Origin: Conus ventricosus
Lineage: Eukaryota; Mollusca; Gastropoda; Neogastropoda; Conidae
Length of the DNA: 64,000 nucleotides
Direction: 5' to 3'
Assembly: GCA_018398815.1 (NCBI GenBank)
Contig: CM031600.1
Location: 57,000,197 to 57,064,196 of the forward strand
This document shows, one piece after another, positions 14,246 to 23,779 of the stretch; positions within the stretch are counted from its first letter, which is position 1; every line of letters begins with the position of its first letter. Under the pieces are notes generated by a model. It was not told the DNA's origin. It did no database searches and worked only from the letters and a program-made list of their open reading frames with translations. The translations under genes and the position numbers were made by a program.

Positions 14246-14531
14246 TAACACACACACACACACACACAAGCACACACATGCATGCACATACACACGCATG
14301 CGCGTGCAAGCACACACACCCAAACACACACACACACACCGTTCATAGACTGATACTGCACAGGTGACGATTTCAATCAACTGTATGATGTTATGAACAC
14401 AGTGGGATGGTTTGCGTGCTGCAGGTTCTGAAGACAGACAAGGACAAAGAGGAAGCCAAACATGAGGAGGAGATGGCTGAACTGATGGAAAAGCATGCCA
14501 AGGAGCTGCAAGATTTGGGTAAGGTATTCAT

Positions 14532-14594
<63 letters not shown>

Positions 14595-14996
14595 GTGTGG
14601 AGCATGAGGAGGAGATGGCTGAACTGATGGAAAAGCATGCCAAGCAGCTTCAAGATTTGGGTAAGGTATTCATGTGTGTGTGTGTGTGTGTGTTTGTGTG
14701 TGTGTGTAGATATATAGATAGATATAGATGTGTGTGTGTGTGTGTGTGGTGTGTGTGTGTGTGTGTGTGTTGTGTGTTGTGTGTGTTGTAATGTGTGTCT
14801 ATATGTTTGTGAATTGTGTGTTAAGCACATTTAGTTTGAAACAATCTGAAATAAAAACTTAAGCCCTTAAAAGTTGAAACTCAGATTACAAAGAAAAGGC
14901 GTTAAGAAAAATCAAACACAAGCAATATGATACCACACACACACACACATGCACACACACATGTCCCTCCTTCTCTTTTCCCACTGTCATCCCCCC

Positions 14997-15027
<31 letters not shown>

Positions 15028-16366
15028 ACACACGCACGCACACTCTCTCTTTGTCTTCATACTCTATTCCACCACTACAAACCCAGCAAGGACAACAGCA
15101 GTGACCATTTTAATTAACTGCACCTCACAGAGTCGGCCAACAACCAGAAGCTGATGCTGGAGTATGAGAAGTTCCAAGAGCAGCAGGCCAAGATGATGAA
15201 GATGCAGGAGGACTACGACCGCCAGCTGCAAGAGATGGACGAGAGCAAGGAGCGTGCCCTGGAGGAGCTGACCGAGTATTATGAGACCAAACTGCAGGAG
15301 ATGACCACGAAACTAGAACAGGTGGGTCAGGGAGCTTTGTCCGTATCGGTGGTTTCAGAACTGTCTTCAAGACTTATACTCCTTCATTGTGCCCACGAAG
15401 CATCCATGCAGACCTCACTCGCGAGAAGCAAATTGAAGCAAATTTTATAAAGAAAGGTTATTAGTTCTGCAAGACAATCCAGACAAACAGATTACAGGAC
15501 AAAACATGATGCATTTCCATTTCTTAGGTCTTCTTCAGGCACAACAAACAACACACTTAGGACAATGGAAAACGAAGAACGAGCAACCACTTACCTTCTC
15601 ATGTTTGGCGCAAAATGGGTCTTGAATGAAAACCATTCATTTAACCCCCATATGTTTTCATTTCAACACCCATTTTGTGCCAAACTGATACTCAGATTAT
15701 CTGCTGTATACTAGAAGCAGCAGGTTGTTCTAAAAAAATTATCTGTTTACAACCAGATCAGAACACAAAAATACAGTGAAAGAAAATATCCATGGATTCT
15801 ACATCTCAAAAGGCAACAAAACAAAGCCTAAAGGCAGGAAATGATTGAAAATAAAGCTATTGTGCTAGCAGCTATTTTTCATAAACTGTCCCCTGTTATC
15901 TCTTTTTTTATCTCCTATACTTTTGTCTTTGACGTAATTCATGAAAAAAATAACTCTCCCATCTCCACCCACTCACCCGCCATTCTTTCCTTAACCACCA
16001 AACGGACAAGGACAACATTATTCTTTGATTGTGTGCAGTCCAACGATGAGGCACGGCAACAGAGTCGAGAATATGAGGAAACCAAGAAACAGATTGAGGA
16101 GGACGCTGACAGAGAGATCTTGGACATCAAGAACAAGTATGAGCGCCGACTGCGAGACGAGAAAGAAGCCAACATGAGGCTGAAAGGGGAGACAGGCATC
16201 ATGAAGAAGAAGGTACACATCAGTGAATGTTTGCTTGAAGCCACAGCAGAGGCTGGATACGTTAGATCAGTACTAGCAGCAGCTTTGTCTCTGTACTGTC
16301 AGTGGTGGAATGTAGTGGTAGGGATGTATGTGCGCTCGCGCATGCATGCATGCATGCATGCGTGCG

Positions 16367-16410
<44 letters not shown>

Positions 16411-17173
16411 TGTGCCCTCATGGATGTGTGAGTGCAAAGTAATTTTAGTGACTGGGGGAAAGAAAAAAAAAAGCAAGAGAGAGAAAGAGAAATTGATAAA
16501 CAGGGAAAGAAATACAAAAAGAAGCGAAAGACGTTTTGCAGTAGCTGTGTTCACTGATTTCCTAATTCCACACAATTCTTTCCTGCACTGTTAAGTTCCG
16601 CTGGCCATTTCGAAACAATTGAAAAAAAAAACATTTCACATAAACTGTGCATTGACTGAACTGGATTGAGCAGCGTTTGCCTGTTTGCTTGCAGTTCACC
16701 AGTCTTCAGAAGGAGATTGACGACCACAAGGAGGAGATCAAGAAGCTGCAAGCAGAGACGGCCAAGCTGAACAACATCATCCGCAACCTGGAGAAGGACA
16801 TCCAGGGCTGAAGAAGGAGATCCAGGAGAGAGATGACACCATCCAGGACAAGGTGAGAGTTCATGTCAACATAGAACACATGCATGCAGGGTTGCATGCC
16901 TGTTCCTGCATGTGTACAAAATGTGGATACATACATACACATGTTTGAAGAGTCAGATGGGTTTGTACATACATTTGCACACACACACACACACCACAAT
17001 ACACACACAGTTCACACACAATTACACACACACACACACACACACACATTGCAATAATTGATATTTTTTATTGTCCTTCTAAGCCTCTTGGGTTTCTTGG
17101 CATTCAACTTTTTTGTTCATTTCTATTCATGTTTGTGCATGTGTGTGTGTGTGTGTGTGTGCACGCGCGCACA

Positions 17174-17211
<38 letters not shown>

Positions 17212-20200
17212 CACACACAACACACAAACAAACCCACTGAAAGCTGAGATGTGCTAAAAAAAAACAGTTTCTGAGTGCCTCTAGAGTGTGCACACACAGA
17301 GAATTGAAGGTGGAGAAGATAGGAAAGGAATCCCTCTCTCGTCAAATTTACCACAGATCTGATCCCCTCGTTCTGCTTGGCATTTTTGCAGGAGAAGCGC
17401 ATCTACGATCTGAAGAAGAAGAACCAGGAGCTTGAGAAGTTCAAGTTTGTGCTGGACTACAAGATCAAGGAGCTGAAGAAGCAGATCGAGCCACGGGAGA
17501 ACGACATCAAGAACATGAAGGAACAGATCCAAGAGGTAAGGAAGGCACTGTGTGGGGCAGGTGTGAGTGTGTCCCATATCTGGGTGGCTGGTTTTTAGGT
17601 ACGCTTTTTGAAATTAGGTGGTCTTCATTTTGCCTTTACACACACACACACACACACGAATGTGTGAACACCCACATACAAATATGTGAAATAGAAATGC
17701 AGGCACTAATGCATAAACACATTTTCACACACACATGTAGCACACATACACACACAGGCATGTGTGGACACAAATACACCACAAACACTAAACACACACA
17801 CACACACACATGCCAAGTCAAACATATTCACACAATGCAGCTTTTGCCGTAACTTCATACCTTGATATGTGGGTGAATAAACCAATTTCAAAGATGCATT
17901 TTTGCACTTTAAAAAAAAAAGAAAGATAATTGTGAATGAAAGCACAGCTGAGAGTCATTGTTGAATTCATATTGAATCTCATGCAAGGGTTACACTTGTG
18001 TGCATTCATGTGTGTGTGTTCATGTGTGTGTGTATGTGTGTGAGTGTGTGTGCGTGTGTGCGCGCGCGCATGCATACGCTCACAAGCGCGCATGCATGCA
18101 TGCATGCACTCAATATTCTTGTTCGCACATATAAGCACCGTCTGTTGTAAACCTGTATCTGTTCATCATGCCTGTATAGTGTTTCTCTGTGTGCACATAG
18201 ATGGAGAGCGAGCTGGAGAGATTCAACAAGCAGAATACTCAGCTGGAGCTGAACATCACAGAACTCCGCCAGAAGCTGAAGGCCACCGACAAGGAGATGC
18301 ACCAAGAGCGGCAGAGGGTACATACATTTCTTTTCTGATATGAAGTACAGCTACTTCCAAAATGTACCTTTCCTATACTTCAGTATATTCCAGGTCTTTA
18401 GTCCTTCCTTGTAATTTCCCTGCTGATGTTCTGTGTTTGAAAAAATGACTAGTAATTGTTTCAAAAATGTTTAACTGCTTTGTTTATCAGAAAGATGAAG
18501 AAAGTAGAAGATTTATGGCGGTTTCTACTTTTAAATGGTTGCTATTTTCTTGTTGAGGAGGTATAACAGCATGGGAAGTTTTTACATGGATAATAGGAGA
18601 ACGTTCATCTCAACACAGTGTATCATCCCACATGTTTCAGGTGCGTGACGTGGAGGCAGTGGTGAGGAGGTTCAAGACGGACCTGCACAACTGTGTGGGC
18701 TACATCCAGGACCCCAAGATGCTGAAGGAAAGCATCAAGGCACTCTACCAGAAGCACGTGCAGGAAGACATTGTGAGTCAGCTTTGTCCTTACAATGGTG
18801 ACAGGATCACATGACACTGGATCACTTGTAAACAGTATGATAATGGAAGAGACATTGTAGGTTTACTGGAAAACTTTAACGCTCTTAACAAATGAACGCA
18901 TGTATGTATGTATAAGTTGGATGAGGCAGGGAGGAGAATCTTTGGCATCTTTGTTTAATTCTATTGTTGCTTTGTCTTTTTCTGTTTTCTTCATAAAAAG
19001 CAATTTTTTTTCTTGTAAAAAAAATCACTTCAGAAATATGCTTCTCATCATGGACACCTAAGAAATACACCAATCCCAGCTTCTTCAGAAACATTTTCTC
19101 ATATGGACACCTAAGAAATACACAAATCCCAGCTCTTCAGAAACGTATTTGATTTCCAATCATCGAAGCTAAGAAATGCACTCATCCTGGTACCTCAGAA
19201 CTATCAACATTGTTTCTCACTGACCTTTTCCTCCTGCAGACGGAGTCAGCCAGTGTGGATGCCGACATCCAGAAAGAGTTCAGCCGGCAGAAGGAGCACC
19301 TTGAACGCTCTGTGGCCTCTCTGCGCAAAAAACTGGAGAAAGACTCCGAGATCCACAAAGCCGACAATGTCAGAATCATGCAGGTGAGGTTTGGGGGCAT
19401 TTGAAAAGCATTTGAAAAATGCTGACAATTTTCAGATGCTAACGTCTATGACAAGGATGGGATAATCTGTGGTCCAGTGGCAACATATCACTAGAATCTC
19501 CAGACAATGACCCTCAGAAATCCTGAAGAATTGTCTGTGATGAGAGTGAATCCTGGAAGGGCAGAAAGTCTGGTGAGGGCAAAGAGTGAAATTTTTTTTA
19601 CAAAAAAAGTCTTTAAAGGCAGGAAGTTTTAATGGCATAATCCAAGTAAATGTTTTGCTGTTATCATTAATTTGACTATTTGAATATCTTGATTATCTTA
19701 TACTGTTAATTTTACAAGGGCTGCCAGTACGAGGCATAGTAACAGTGTAGCAGAATTACTGGAAATTAGTTAATTCTGTAATGCATCATAGGTATCATTT
19801 TCCTGCTCCTCCACTCAACCCCTTCACCTACACCCATTGCTCTGATTCATACCTTTTCTCAGCATCCTAAAAGTCTCTATTTACCAAGAGGAATTTAGGG
19901 ATGCTGTATGCATATCAAAAAAAAAAAAAAGGAAATAGTTGTTTTGGGATCACATAATCCATGTGATTTCATGTCTTATATTTATTAGAAACTTGCATCA
20001 GAAAATGTTACCACTAGTAAAAGCATTTCTATCTATTCTTTACTTCCTACACCACTTGTTGTTATATTTGAAAAGGGACTGTTGTACAGTGCGAACTATA
20101 ATGAAATCCAAACACTTGACTTTTTTCAGAGAATTCTTTATTCTTCCTGCTAACAAAAAAAAAAACCAACATCGCACAATCCTTGTTGCAGGAGAATGTG

Positions 20201-21571
20201 TCGCTGATCAAGGAGATCAACGACCTGCGTCGTGAGCTGAAGATGTGTCGTACACACATCCACGACATGGAGGCGGCACTGGGCCTGCACAGCAAGAAGA
20301 ACAAGAAGGGCAGCGACACCACCGCCCTGGCTCAGCTGGCCGCCAAACAGCCCTCTGCCATCATGGAGCAAAAGTTGGATGAACAGGTCAGTGAGCACGT
20401 GAACAGTGGGCAGGTGGCCTTATGGACAATGCGTTTACCTAGGAAGCGAGGTACGATAAGGTTAGAAGGTTATGTTGCTTATAGCCCAGCTGAGTGTAAA
20501 GGGCTATATTAGGGCTGTCACCACGTTGAAGTCAACTCAGAAGTCATTCATTCACACACCCTTTAAAATACACCTTCTAAAAACACTAGAAATTTTTGTT
20601 AAAAATGTTTGTACTGTAAAATCCGAGATCAGATGAAAAATGTTAATCTCTTTCAGAAATTCAAAGGTCACATCAGGTGGAACATCTCTGAACAAGGTTT
20701 TCATGGAGTCTGCTGTAAAATGTTTATGTCTCACATCATGCAAATCCCAACATTCTAAAAGAATGTTTCATTGTGAATGGTACATGACTAGAATTTCATG
20801 AGTCTAGAGGTCCAGTCTCACGAGGCGCTTTTTTCTTCTCTTCCTGTTCACTGCATTTTATTAAGTAGTAGTGCGAGCGCCAGTACATCAGATGGGGAGG
20901 TAAACGGAGGTCCCGTGTACAGCATGAATGTATCATACATGAAAGAACTCATGGCAACAAGGGAGTTGTCCCTGAGCAAAGTATGTAGGATAATCCACTT
21001 TGATAGATGTGGATATACGAACAAAAGTCATATGGGAGGCATTGAATTTCACTCTTGAGAAATGTGTTGTGAGAATGCAGATACACAACTCTTTCAAAAC
21101 AGGCATGACATCAGCACCAACACGCATTGTTTTGGATAGTGTAAATAATCATTAATTTTAAAAAATACTGCTAAACTGAATCTATATATTTAGTATTTGT
21201 GTGTGTTCGTGAGTGTCAGAAAGCATGTCAGCGTGTGCATGTGTGTGTGTGTGTGTGTGCATGCACGCACGCTTTATACCCGACACTGTGAAAGAAGAAG
21301 AGAGCCAAATGGGAGACTGGAAAAGGAAGAAAGAAAGTGTATGAAATAGAAAAGAGAGAGAGAGAGACAGACAGAGAGAGAGAGAGAGAGAGCATTTTAA
21401 AAAGCAATGACACTCATCCACCCTCTGTGCTGTGCTGTTAACCAGGTCAAGATCATCGACATGCAGCGCATGGAGATCAAGCGGTTACGACAAGAGAATC
21501 AAGACCTGGAAAAGAATGGTTCTCGTCCTCCTTCAGGTCCAGCACTCCCCCCTATGCAAACCGTCATGTAG
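4045..21571 (+). CDS. CFAP57: CFAP57 (WDR65), cilia- and flagella-associated protein 57, complete coding span
   Basis: Twenty-one coding exons, described singly below, join in consistent phases to about 1,208 residues; vertebrate CFAP57 is about 1,250. Residues 1 to about 665 form WD40 propellers (exons 1-10), with [32 protein letters not shown] and [13 protein letters not shown] typical of the family. Residues from about 680 to 1150 (exons 11-20) are a charged coiled coil, with the highly conserved [20 protein letters not shown] and [10 protein letters not shown] blocks. The family acts in motile-cilium axonemes, where it helps place inner-arm dyneins; this role is family knowledge. Initiation at ATG 4045 is supported by the conserved N-terminus and by an acceptor 23 bases upstream. 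All introns are GT-AG except one apparent GC-AG after exon 6. Four one-base deletions (exons 3, 8, 9 and 15) break the frame but not the homology, so the gene is read as intact with assembly errors. The linker between the two propellers is shorter than in vertebrates. Confidence 0.93.
4903..5091 (+). CDS. CFAP57: CFAP57 coding exon 2
   Basis: Residues 96-158, with [16 protein letters not shown] and a WD-like [13 protein letters not shown]. Acceptor TTGTGCAG, donor CAG/GTACTT, 189 bases, phase 0. The 570-bp intron before it holds nothing recognised. Confidence 0.92.
5837..6077 (+). CDS. CFAP57: CFAP57 coding exon 3, with one-base deletion
   Basis: It encodes [20 protein letters not shown] and then, in another frame, [20 protein letters not shown]. 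The switch is at about 5928-5931, where one T appears to be missing. With that base the exon length suits the phase of exon 4. Donor GTCAGT. Confidence 0.9.
6113..6175. repeat. (AG)n microsatellite
   Basis: A pure AG run 35 bases after the exon 3 donor. Confidence 0.9.
6723..6965 (+). repeat. Hammerhead-like dispersed repeat, copy A
   Basis: A first, shorter match (6740-6815) is followed by CTTGAAGAAGACCTAAGAGG and CAAAACGC at 6862-6890. The core is degraded (CTTGAAG, GTCAAAAC). It shares its upstream TGCTTGTTCTTCATTTTCAT block with copies B, C and F. Upstream, 6530-6640 holds about three imperfect 40-bp tandem units around CTGTGTTCATAGTGCCCATT. Confidence 0.6.
7024..7177 (+). CDS. CFAP57: CFAP57 coding exon 4
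   Basis: Residues about 240-290, including [20 protein letters not shown] and a conserved [19 protein letters not shown]. Acceptor TGCTGTAG; donor AAG/GTATTC; entry phase 2, exit phase 0. The long variable linker found here in vertebrates is almost absent. Confidence 0.92.
7207..7345. repeat. (GT)n/(AG)n microsatellite
   Basis: GT runs separated by a short AG run, starting 30 bases after the exon 4 donor. Confidence 0.85.
7684..7839 (+). CDS. CFAP57: CFAP57 coding exon 5
   Basis: Residues 291-342, with [20 protein letters not shown] followed by [15 protein letters not shown]. Acceptor TTGCTGCAG; donor AAG/GTAAGG; 156 bases, phase 0. Confidence 0.92.
8012..8213. repeat. (AC)n microsatellite
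   Basis: Interrupted and then long pure AC runs in intron 5. Confidence 0.9.
8507..8646 (+). CDS. CFAP57: CFAP57 coding exon 6 (GC donor)
   Basis: Residues 343-389, with [20 protein letters not shown] and [11 protein letters not shown]. The only end that keeps both the frame (exit phase 2) and the family length is ATG/GCGAGT at 8646/8647, a GC-AG intron. The nearby GT at 8651 would put exon 7 out of frame. Confidence 0.82.
8951..9116 (+). CDS. CFAP57: CFAP57 coding exon 7
   Basis: It encodes [20 protein letters not shown], then a conserved [20 protein letters not shown] and FTVRGCKE. Acceptor GTGTCAG; donor GAG/GTCAGA; it enters in phase 2 and leaves in phase 0. Confidence 0.92.
9824..10149 (+). 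CDS. CFAP57: CFAP57 coding exon 8, with one-base deletion
   Basis: It encodes [20 protein letters not shown] and ends with [20 protein letters not shown] plus KEIADSQ. Between them the frame slips at about 9957-9960, where one base is missing after GTCTGGAGC. Past it, [16 protein letters not shown] resumes the propeller. With one added base the exon is 327 bases. Confidence 0.9.
10513..10660 (+). repeat. Hammerhead-like dispersed repeat, copy B
   Basis: It contains CTGAAGAAACCAAAGAGGTG then GAAACG at 10560-10585, preceded by GCTCGTTCTTCATTTTCAAC and followed by a GGTGGAGTTTATAATT block also present in copy A. Confidence 0.6.
10833..11005 (+). CDS. CFAP57: CFAP57 coding exon 9, with one-base deletion
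   Basis: It encodes [20 protein letters not shown] and [19 protein letters not shown]. After this the conserved continuation ([13 protein letters not shown]) is in the next frame. The slip lies in the CCCC run at 10946-10949, consistent with a missing C. With it the exon is 174 bases, phase 0. Confidence 0.9.
11330..11935. repeat. Degenerate tandem array, period about 75-80 bp
   Basis: About seven diverged units each carry a core like AGTGTTCATCTGCAGAACAC, TAACAAAC and GAATTCA. Cores are near 11409, 11481, 11556, 11636, 11715 and 11844. The array lies in intron 9 of CFAP57. No coding potential was seen. Confidence 0.65.
12244..12405 (+). CDS. CFAP57: CFAP57 coding exon 10
   Basis: Residues 612-665: [19 protein letters not shown] is the last WD40 blade, then [20 protein letters not shown] leads into the coiled coil. 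Acceptor GTGTGCAG; donor AAG/GTCAGT. Confidence 0.93.
12967..13306. repeat. (AC)n and (GT)n microsatellites
   Basis: An AC run (12967-13029) and a GT/GCGT run (13158-13306) on the same strand, about 130 bp apart, could pair with each other. Confidence 0.9.
13466..13621 (+). CDS. CFAP57: CFAP57 coding exon 11
   Basis: Residues 666-717: [20 protein letters not shown] and [14 protein letters not shown], the start of the coiled coil and almost identical to vertebrates. 156 bases, phase 0; acceptor TCCACAG, donor CAG/GTCAGT. Confidence 0.93.
14169..14338. repeat. (AC)n microsatellite
   Basis: A long AC run with short interruptions, ending about 85 bases before exon 12. Confidence 0.9.
14425..14518 (+). 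CDS. CFAP57: CFAP57 coding exon 12
   Basis: It encodes [20 protein letters not shown] and [11 protein letters not shown]; donor TTGG/GTAAGG, exit phase 1. The 3' part of this exon with its donor is repeated 142 bases downstream. Confidence 0.9.
14533..15035. repeat. (GT)n, (AC)n and poly-C tracts around the duplicated exon
   Basis: GT runs flank both exon copies (14533-14594, 14672-14790). Further on are AC runs and a poly-C tract (14991-15013). Confidence 0.85.
14603..14675 (+). pseudogene. Partial tandem copy of CFAP57 exon 12
   Basis: This copies 14461-14533: the [14 protein letters not shown] coding part, the GTAAGG donor and the following ATTCATG. It differs at two positions (GAG-CTG becomes CAG-CTT). 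It lacks the exon's 5' half and acceptor, is preceded by a (TG)n run and is out of frame with the parent, so it is probably unused. Confidence 0.8.
15131..15321 (+). CDS. CFAP57: CFAP57 coding exon 13
   Basis: It encodes [20 protein letters not shown] and then [20 protein letters not shown]. Acceptor CCTCACAG in phase 1, donor CAG/GTGGGT in phase 0. Coiled coil with regular heptads. Confidence 0.92.
15470..15720 (-). repeat. Hammerhead-like dispersed repeat, copy C, with hairpin
   Basis: In reverse complement it reads CTGAAGAAGACCTAAGAAAT then GGAAAT (15513-15538). The same element contains an 18-base inverted repeat (GTTTGGCGCAAAATGGGT and its near-complement) at 15604-15687. Confidence 0.6.
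16039..16212 (+). CDS. CFAP57: CFAP57 coding exon 14
   Basis: It encodes [20 protein letters not shown] and then [28 protein letters not shown]; highly conserved. 174 bases, phase 0. Confidence 0.93.
16695..16852 (+). CDS. CFAP57: CFAP57 coding exon 15, with one-base deletion
   Basis: It encodes [20 protein letters not shown] and [13 protein letters not shown], where a one-base loss at about 16805-16808 gives an immediate TGA. Past it [14 protein letters not shown] continues the family sequence. Donor AAG/GTGAGA; corrected length 159. Confidence 0.9.
16978..17225. repeat. (AC)n microsatellites
   Basis: Two blocks, 16978-17048 and 17139-17225, in intron 15. Confidence 0.88.
17392..17535 (+). 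CDS. CFAP57: CFAP57 coding exon 16
   Basis: It encodes [38 protein letters not shown] and [10 protein letters not shown], the best conserved part of the coiled coil. 144 bases, phase 0. Confidence 0.94.
18201..18317 (+). CDS. CFAP57: CFAP57 coding exon 17
   Basis: It encodes [20 protein letters not shown] then [16 protein letters not shown]. Acceptor GCACATAG; donor AGG/GTACAT. Confidence 0.92.
18641..18772 (+). CDS. CFAP57: CFAP57 coding exon 18
   Basis: It encodes [20 protein letters not shown], then [17 protein letters not shown]. Donor ATT/GTGAGT; phase 0. Confidence 0.92.
19032..19205. repeat. Three imperfect tandem units (about 55 bp)
   Basis: Each unit carries GGACACCTAAGAAATACACA-like sequence and a CCAGCTTCTTCAGAAAC-like end. 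The array abuts CFAP57 exon 19. Confidence 0.65.
19240..19383 (+). CDS. CFAP57: CFAP57 coding exon 19
   Basis: It encodes [20 protein letters not shown] and [20 protein letters not shown]. 144 bases, phase 0. Confidence 0.92.
19918..20097. repeat. Repeat shared with CFAP57 3'UTR, copy 1
   Basis: About 180 bases in intron 19 match 21983-22165 in the same order: poly-A, GGAAAT, GAAACTTGCATCAGAAAATG, ACTAGTAAA, CTATCTATTCTTTACT and ACAGTGCG. Divergence is visible throughout. Confidence 0.7.
20192..20386 (+). CDS. CFAP57: CFAP57 coding exon 20
   Basis: It encodes [20 protein letters not shown] and [19 protein letters not shown]. 195 bases, phase 0; donor CAG/GTCAGT. Confidence 0.92.
20466..20552 (+). 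repeat. Short dispersed repeat, copy 2
   Basis: It matches 928-1020: ATGTTGCTTATAGCCCAGCT, then AGGGCTGTCACCACGTT and an AACTCA-rich end. Confidence 0.6.
21446..21571 (+). CDS. CFAP57: CFAP57 coding exon 21 with stop codon
   Basis: It encodes [20 protein letters not shown], then a short variable tail ending in MQTVM and TAG at 21569-21571. The acceptor is TTAACCAG. Confidence 0.88.
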   Translation, partial: VKIIDMQRMEIKRLRQENQDLEKNGSRPPSGPALPPMQTVM

Positions 21572-22563
21572 AGAGATTCATCATTTAAATCTAACAGCAA
21601 TGGACGTGCTGGGGTCTTGGCCACACTCTGGAAAAACACTTGATGCATTTTACGATCATCGATGATCAATATCCTCCGACTATTGTAGCTTTAATTGCAC
21701 ATTGATGATGTTTGACCCATCTTCAGTGCTGACAGTTTTGTTATGGAATGCGGCAGGAAGCTTTCCTCTCTCATACTACAGAGTTCTTTGTATTTCAGTA
21801 AGCTTTGCTGATTTTCTCTTTAATGTTTTTAAGATATCTTTTTCTTTTTCGTAGTTTTTTTTTTTTTAACCCAGCTTTTTCCCTTCTCTTTCCATATGCT
21901 GGAGGTTGTTTGCAAAGAATATGCAATGTGATATTATTTTTATAAATTGTGGCGCAAATGATTTTCTTGTAAAAGCATAATGCAATAAAAAAAAAAGGAA
22001 ATATGTTTTGGGGACACACATAAGTCCAATGTGGGTCAGTCTTATTATTTTAGGAACACTTGCATCAGAAAATGTTAACCACTAGTAAAGCAGTTTCCTA
22101 TCTATTCTTTACTCCTACAGCCACTGTTGGTATTGGAAAATTGACTGTGATACAGTGCGGACTTGTTTGGCCTGTTTGGTGGACAACCACATTTTGCGTT
22201 AGTTTTTTTTTGTATTTGCTCTCAACATTAGTCACTGCAATGCATTGACAAAACAGGATGACAACTGTGTTTCCAGACTGTTATCTGTTTTGAGCATTCA
22301 ACCACCGTCATCATGCACAGAAATTTGGAAAGTGTCTTTCTTGGGTGGGTACTACGAGAACATTTTTGTAGGATTTTGGTGAAAGGCTTCCTTCTGATGA
22401 GATGAAGTGTACGAAAATAAAGTTTTGTACATCTTGCAAACCATTTAAAACAGTCTTGTCAATTTCATGTATACAGCATGCATGTTCAATTCTACTGTGA
22501 TAATGTGTTGTATATATTTGTTTATCCAAAAAAAAGGAAAAAAAAAAGGATGTGGTGAATAAA
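21572..22563 (+). other. Probable CFAP57 3'UTR region
   Basis: No coding potential was seen. AATAAA hexamers occur at 21983, 22416 and 22558, and any of these could set the transcript end. The segment 21983-22165 is the second copy of the repeat found in intron 19. Confidence 0.5.
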
Positions 22564-22615
22564 TTTCACTTCGTTAGATGGCATTCTTGTGTGTTCTGTG
22601 AAGCAAACGTCTTTA

Positions 22616-22770
22616 TTAACCTCTTCACTGCGCTGTTGACGAACGGTGTTCGTCATAAAAAGTGCCGTCTGCAATGCTCAGTTGACGAACACTGTTCATC
22701 ATGATTCAACACTCTTTCTGTTTCGTCCAGCATGGGACTTAGCAAAATATGATAGCAGTGAAGGGGTTAA
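22616..22770. mobile_element. piggyBac-like MITE (TTAA-flanked)
   Basis: A 147-bp element is bounded by TTAA on both sides. Its ends, CCTCTTCACTGC and (in reverse complement) CCCCTTCACTGC, form an inverted repeat with one mismatch. TTAA target sites and CCY termini are the piggyBac signature. Inside are two direct near-copies of GTTGACGAAC...GTTCGTCA, each itself a small hairpin. There is no ORF, so it must be non-autonomous. Confidence 0.7.
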
Positions 22771-23188
22771 TGTAGAAAATTGCAGAATATAATCATACAT
22801 GTACTTATTTAGCTCTAATTTTAACACAAACACCAGTGCACATTAGAAATCCTTCAGTACAATGTATAAACAATGGAGCACTCAAATCACTTTCCTCTTC
22901 CTTTCTTTCTAGGTTCTATGCAATCGGGCTGCAGTGTGTATTTGCATGAGAGTGAGCGATATAGTTACTACCACTGGAGAACTCCTAGGGCTTGATATTG
23001 CTCATGATGATGATTCTTGTATCGTATTCTGAACAGCATACAGCGCATTCACCACAAAATCAAAACTCACACAATCCGGAAAGAGAAAAGCATGAAAGTA
23101 AAAATTGAAAGACCTGACAGAGGTGCTACTACTGTCTCCGTATATGACACAAATTTATTAACAGCAGCAGCAACGAAAGCACTGAAAG

Positions 23189-23190
<2 letters not shown>

Positions 23191-23250
<60 letters not shown>
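23191..23250. repeat. (AC)n microsatellite
   Basis: A pure AC run. Confidence 0.9.
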
Positions 23251-23254
<4 letters not shown>

Positions 23255-23779
23255 GTGTTTGCATCAGAAACTGATGAGAACTAGCGTGCCTATAATTCCT
23301 TGCATGGTAAAAGGTAGTTCAGATACTTTGAAGGATTTATGACAACTGTTTCTATTCTCCTGTCATTTATAAACAAGAAAATAAGCATCAGGCTTTACTT
23401 ACTTCAGGTGAATGCGAGATCCTTGTCTGTCCCAGGGGCCTCAACAGAAACACAATGTTTTGACTGGCCCAGACAGAGTGCATGTTGAATTGAAGACAGC
23501 GCAGTTCTTTTGCTGACCTGTGCTCCTACACAGGTTTTCTCTGTTTAAGAAAAGCTGCTTAAAAATCACGATTTTGCACTATGTTCTCTAACACACACGC
23601 CACAATGGGCTTATAAAGTTGCCTGGTATCTGTATATATGCATCTTTTCATCAATGTCTGAAAATCATACTGATCTACAGGGATGTGATTCTTCTGTTGA
23701 TAAAACCCTATTTTGGGGCTTTTTTTCAACCTCATACCTAGCACAGTAAAGACAGTGATCATGTAAGTATTAAATTTTG

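Noticed and set aside
4045..21571. CFAP57 as a pseudogene
   Set aside because: Every one of 21 exons, all phases and splice sites are preserved; only single-base losses occur.
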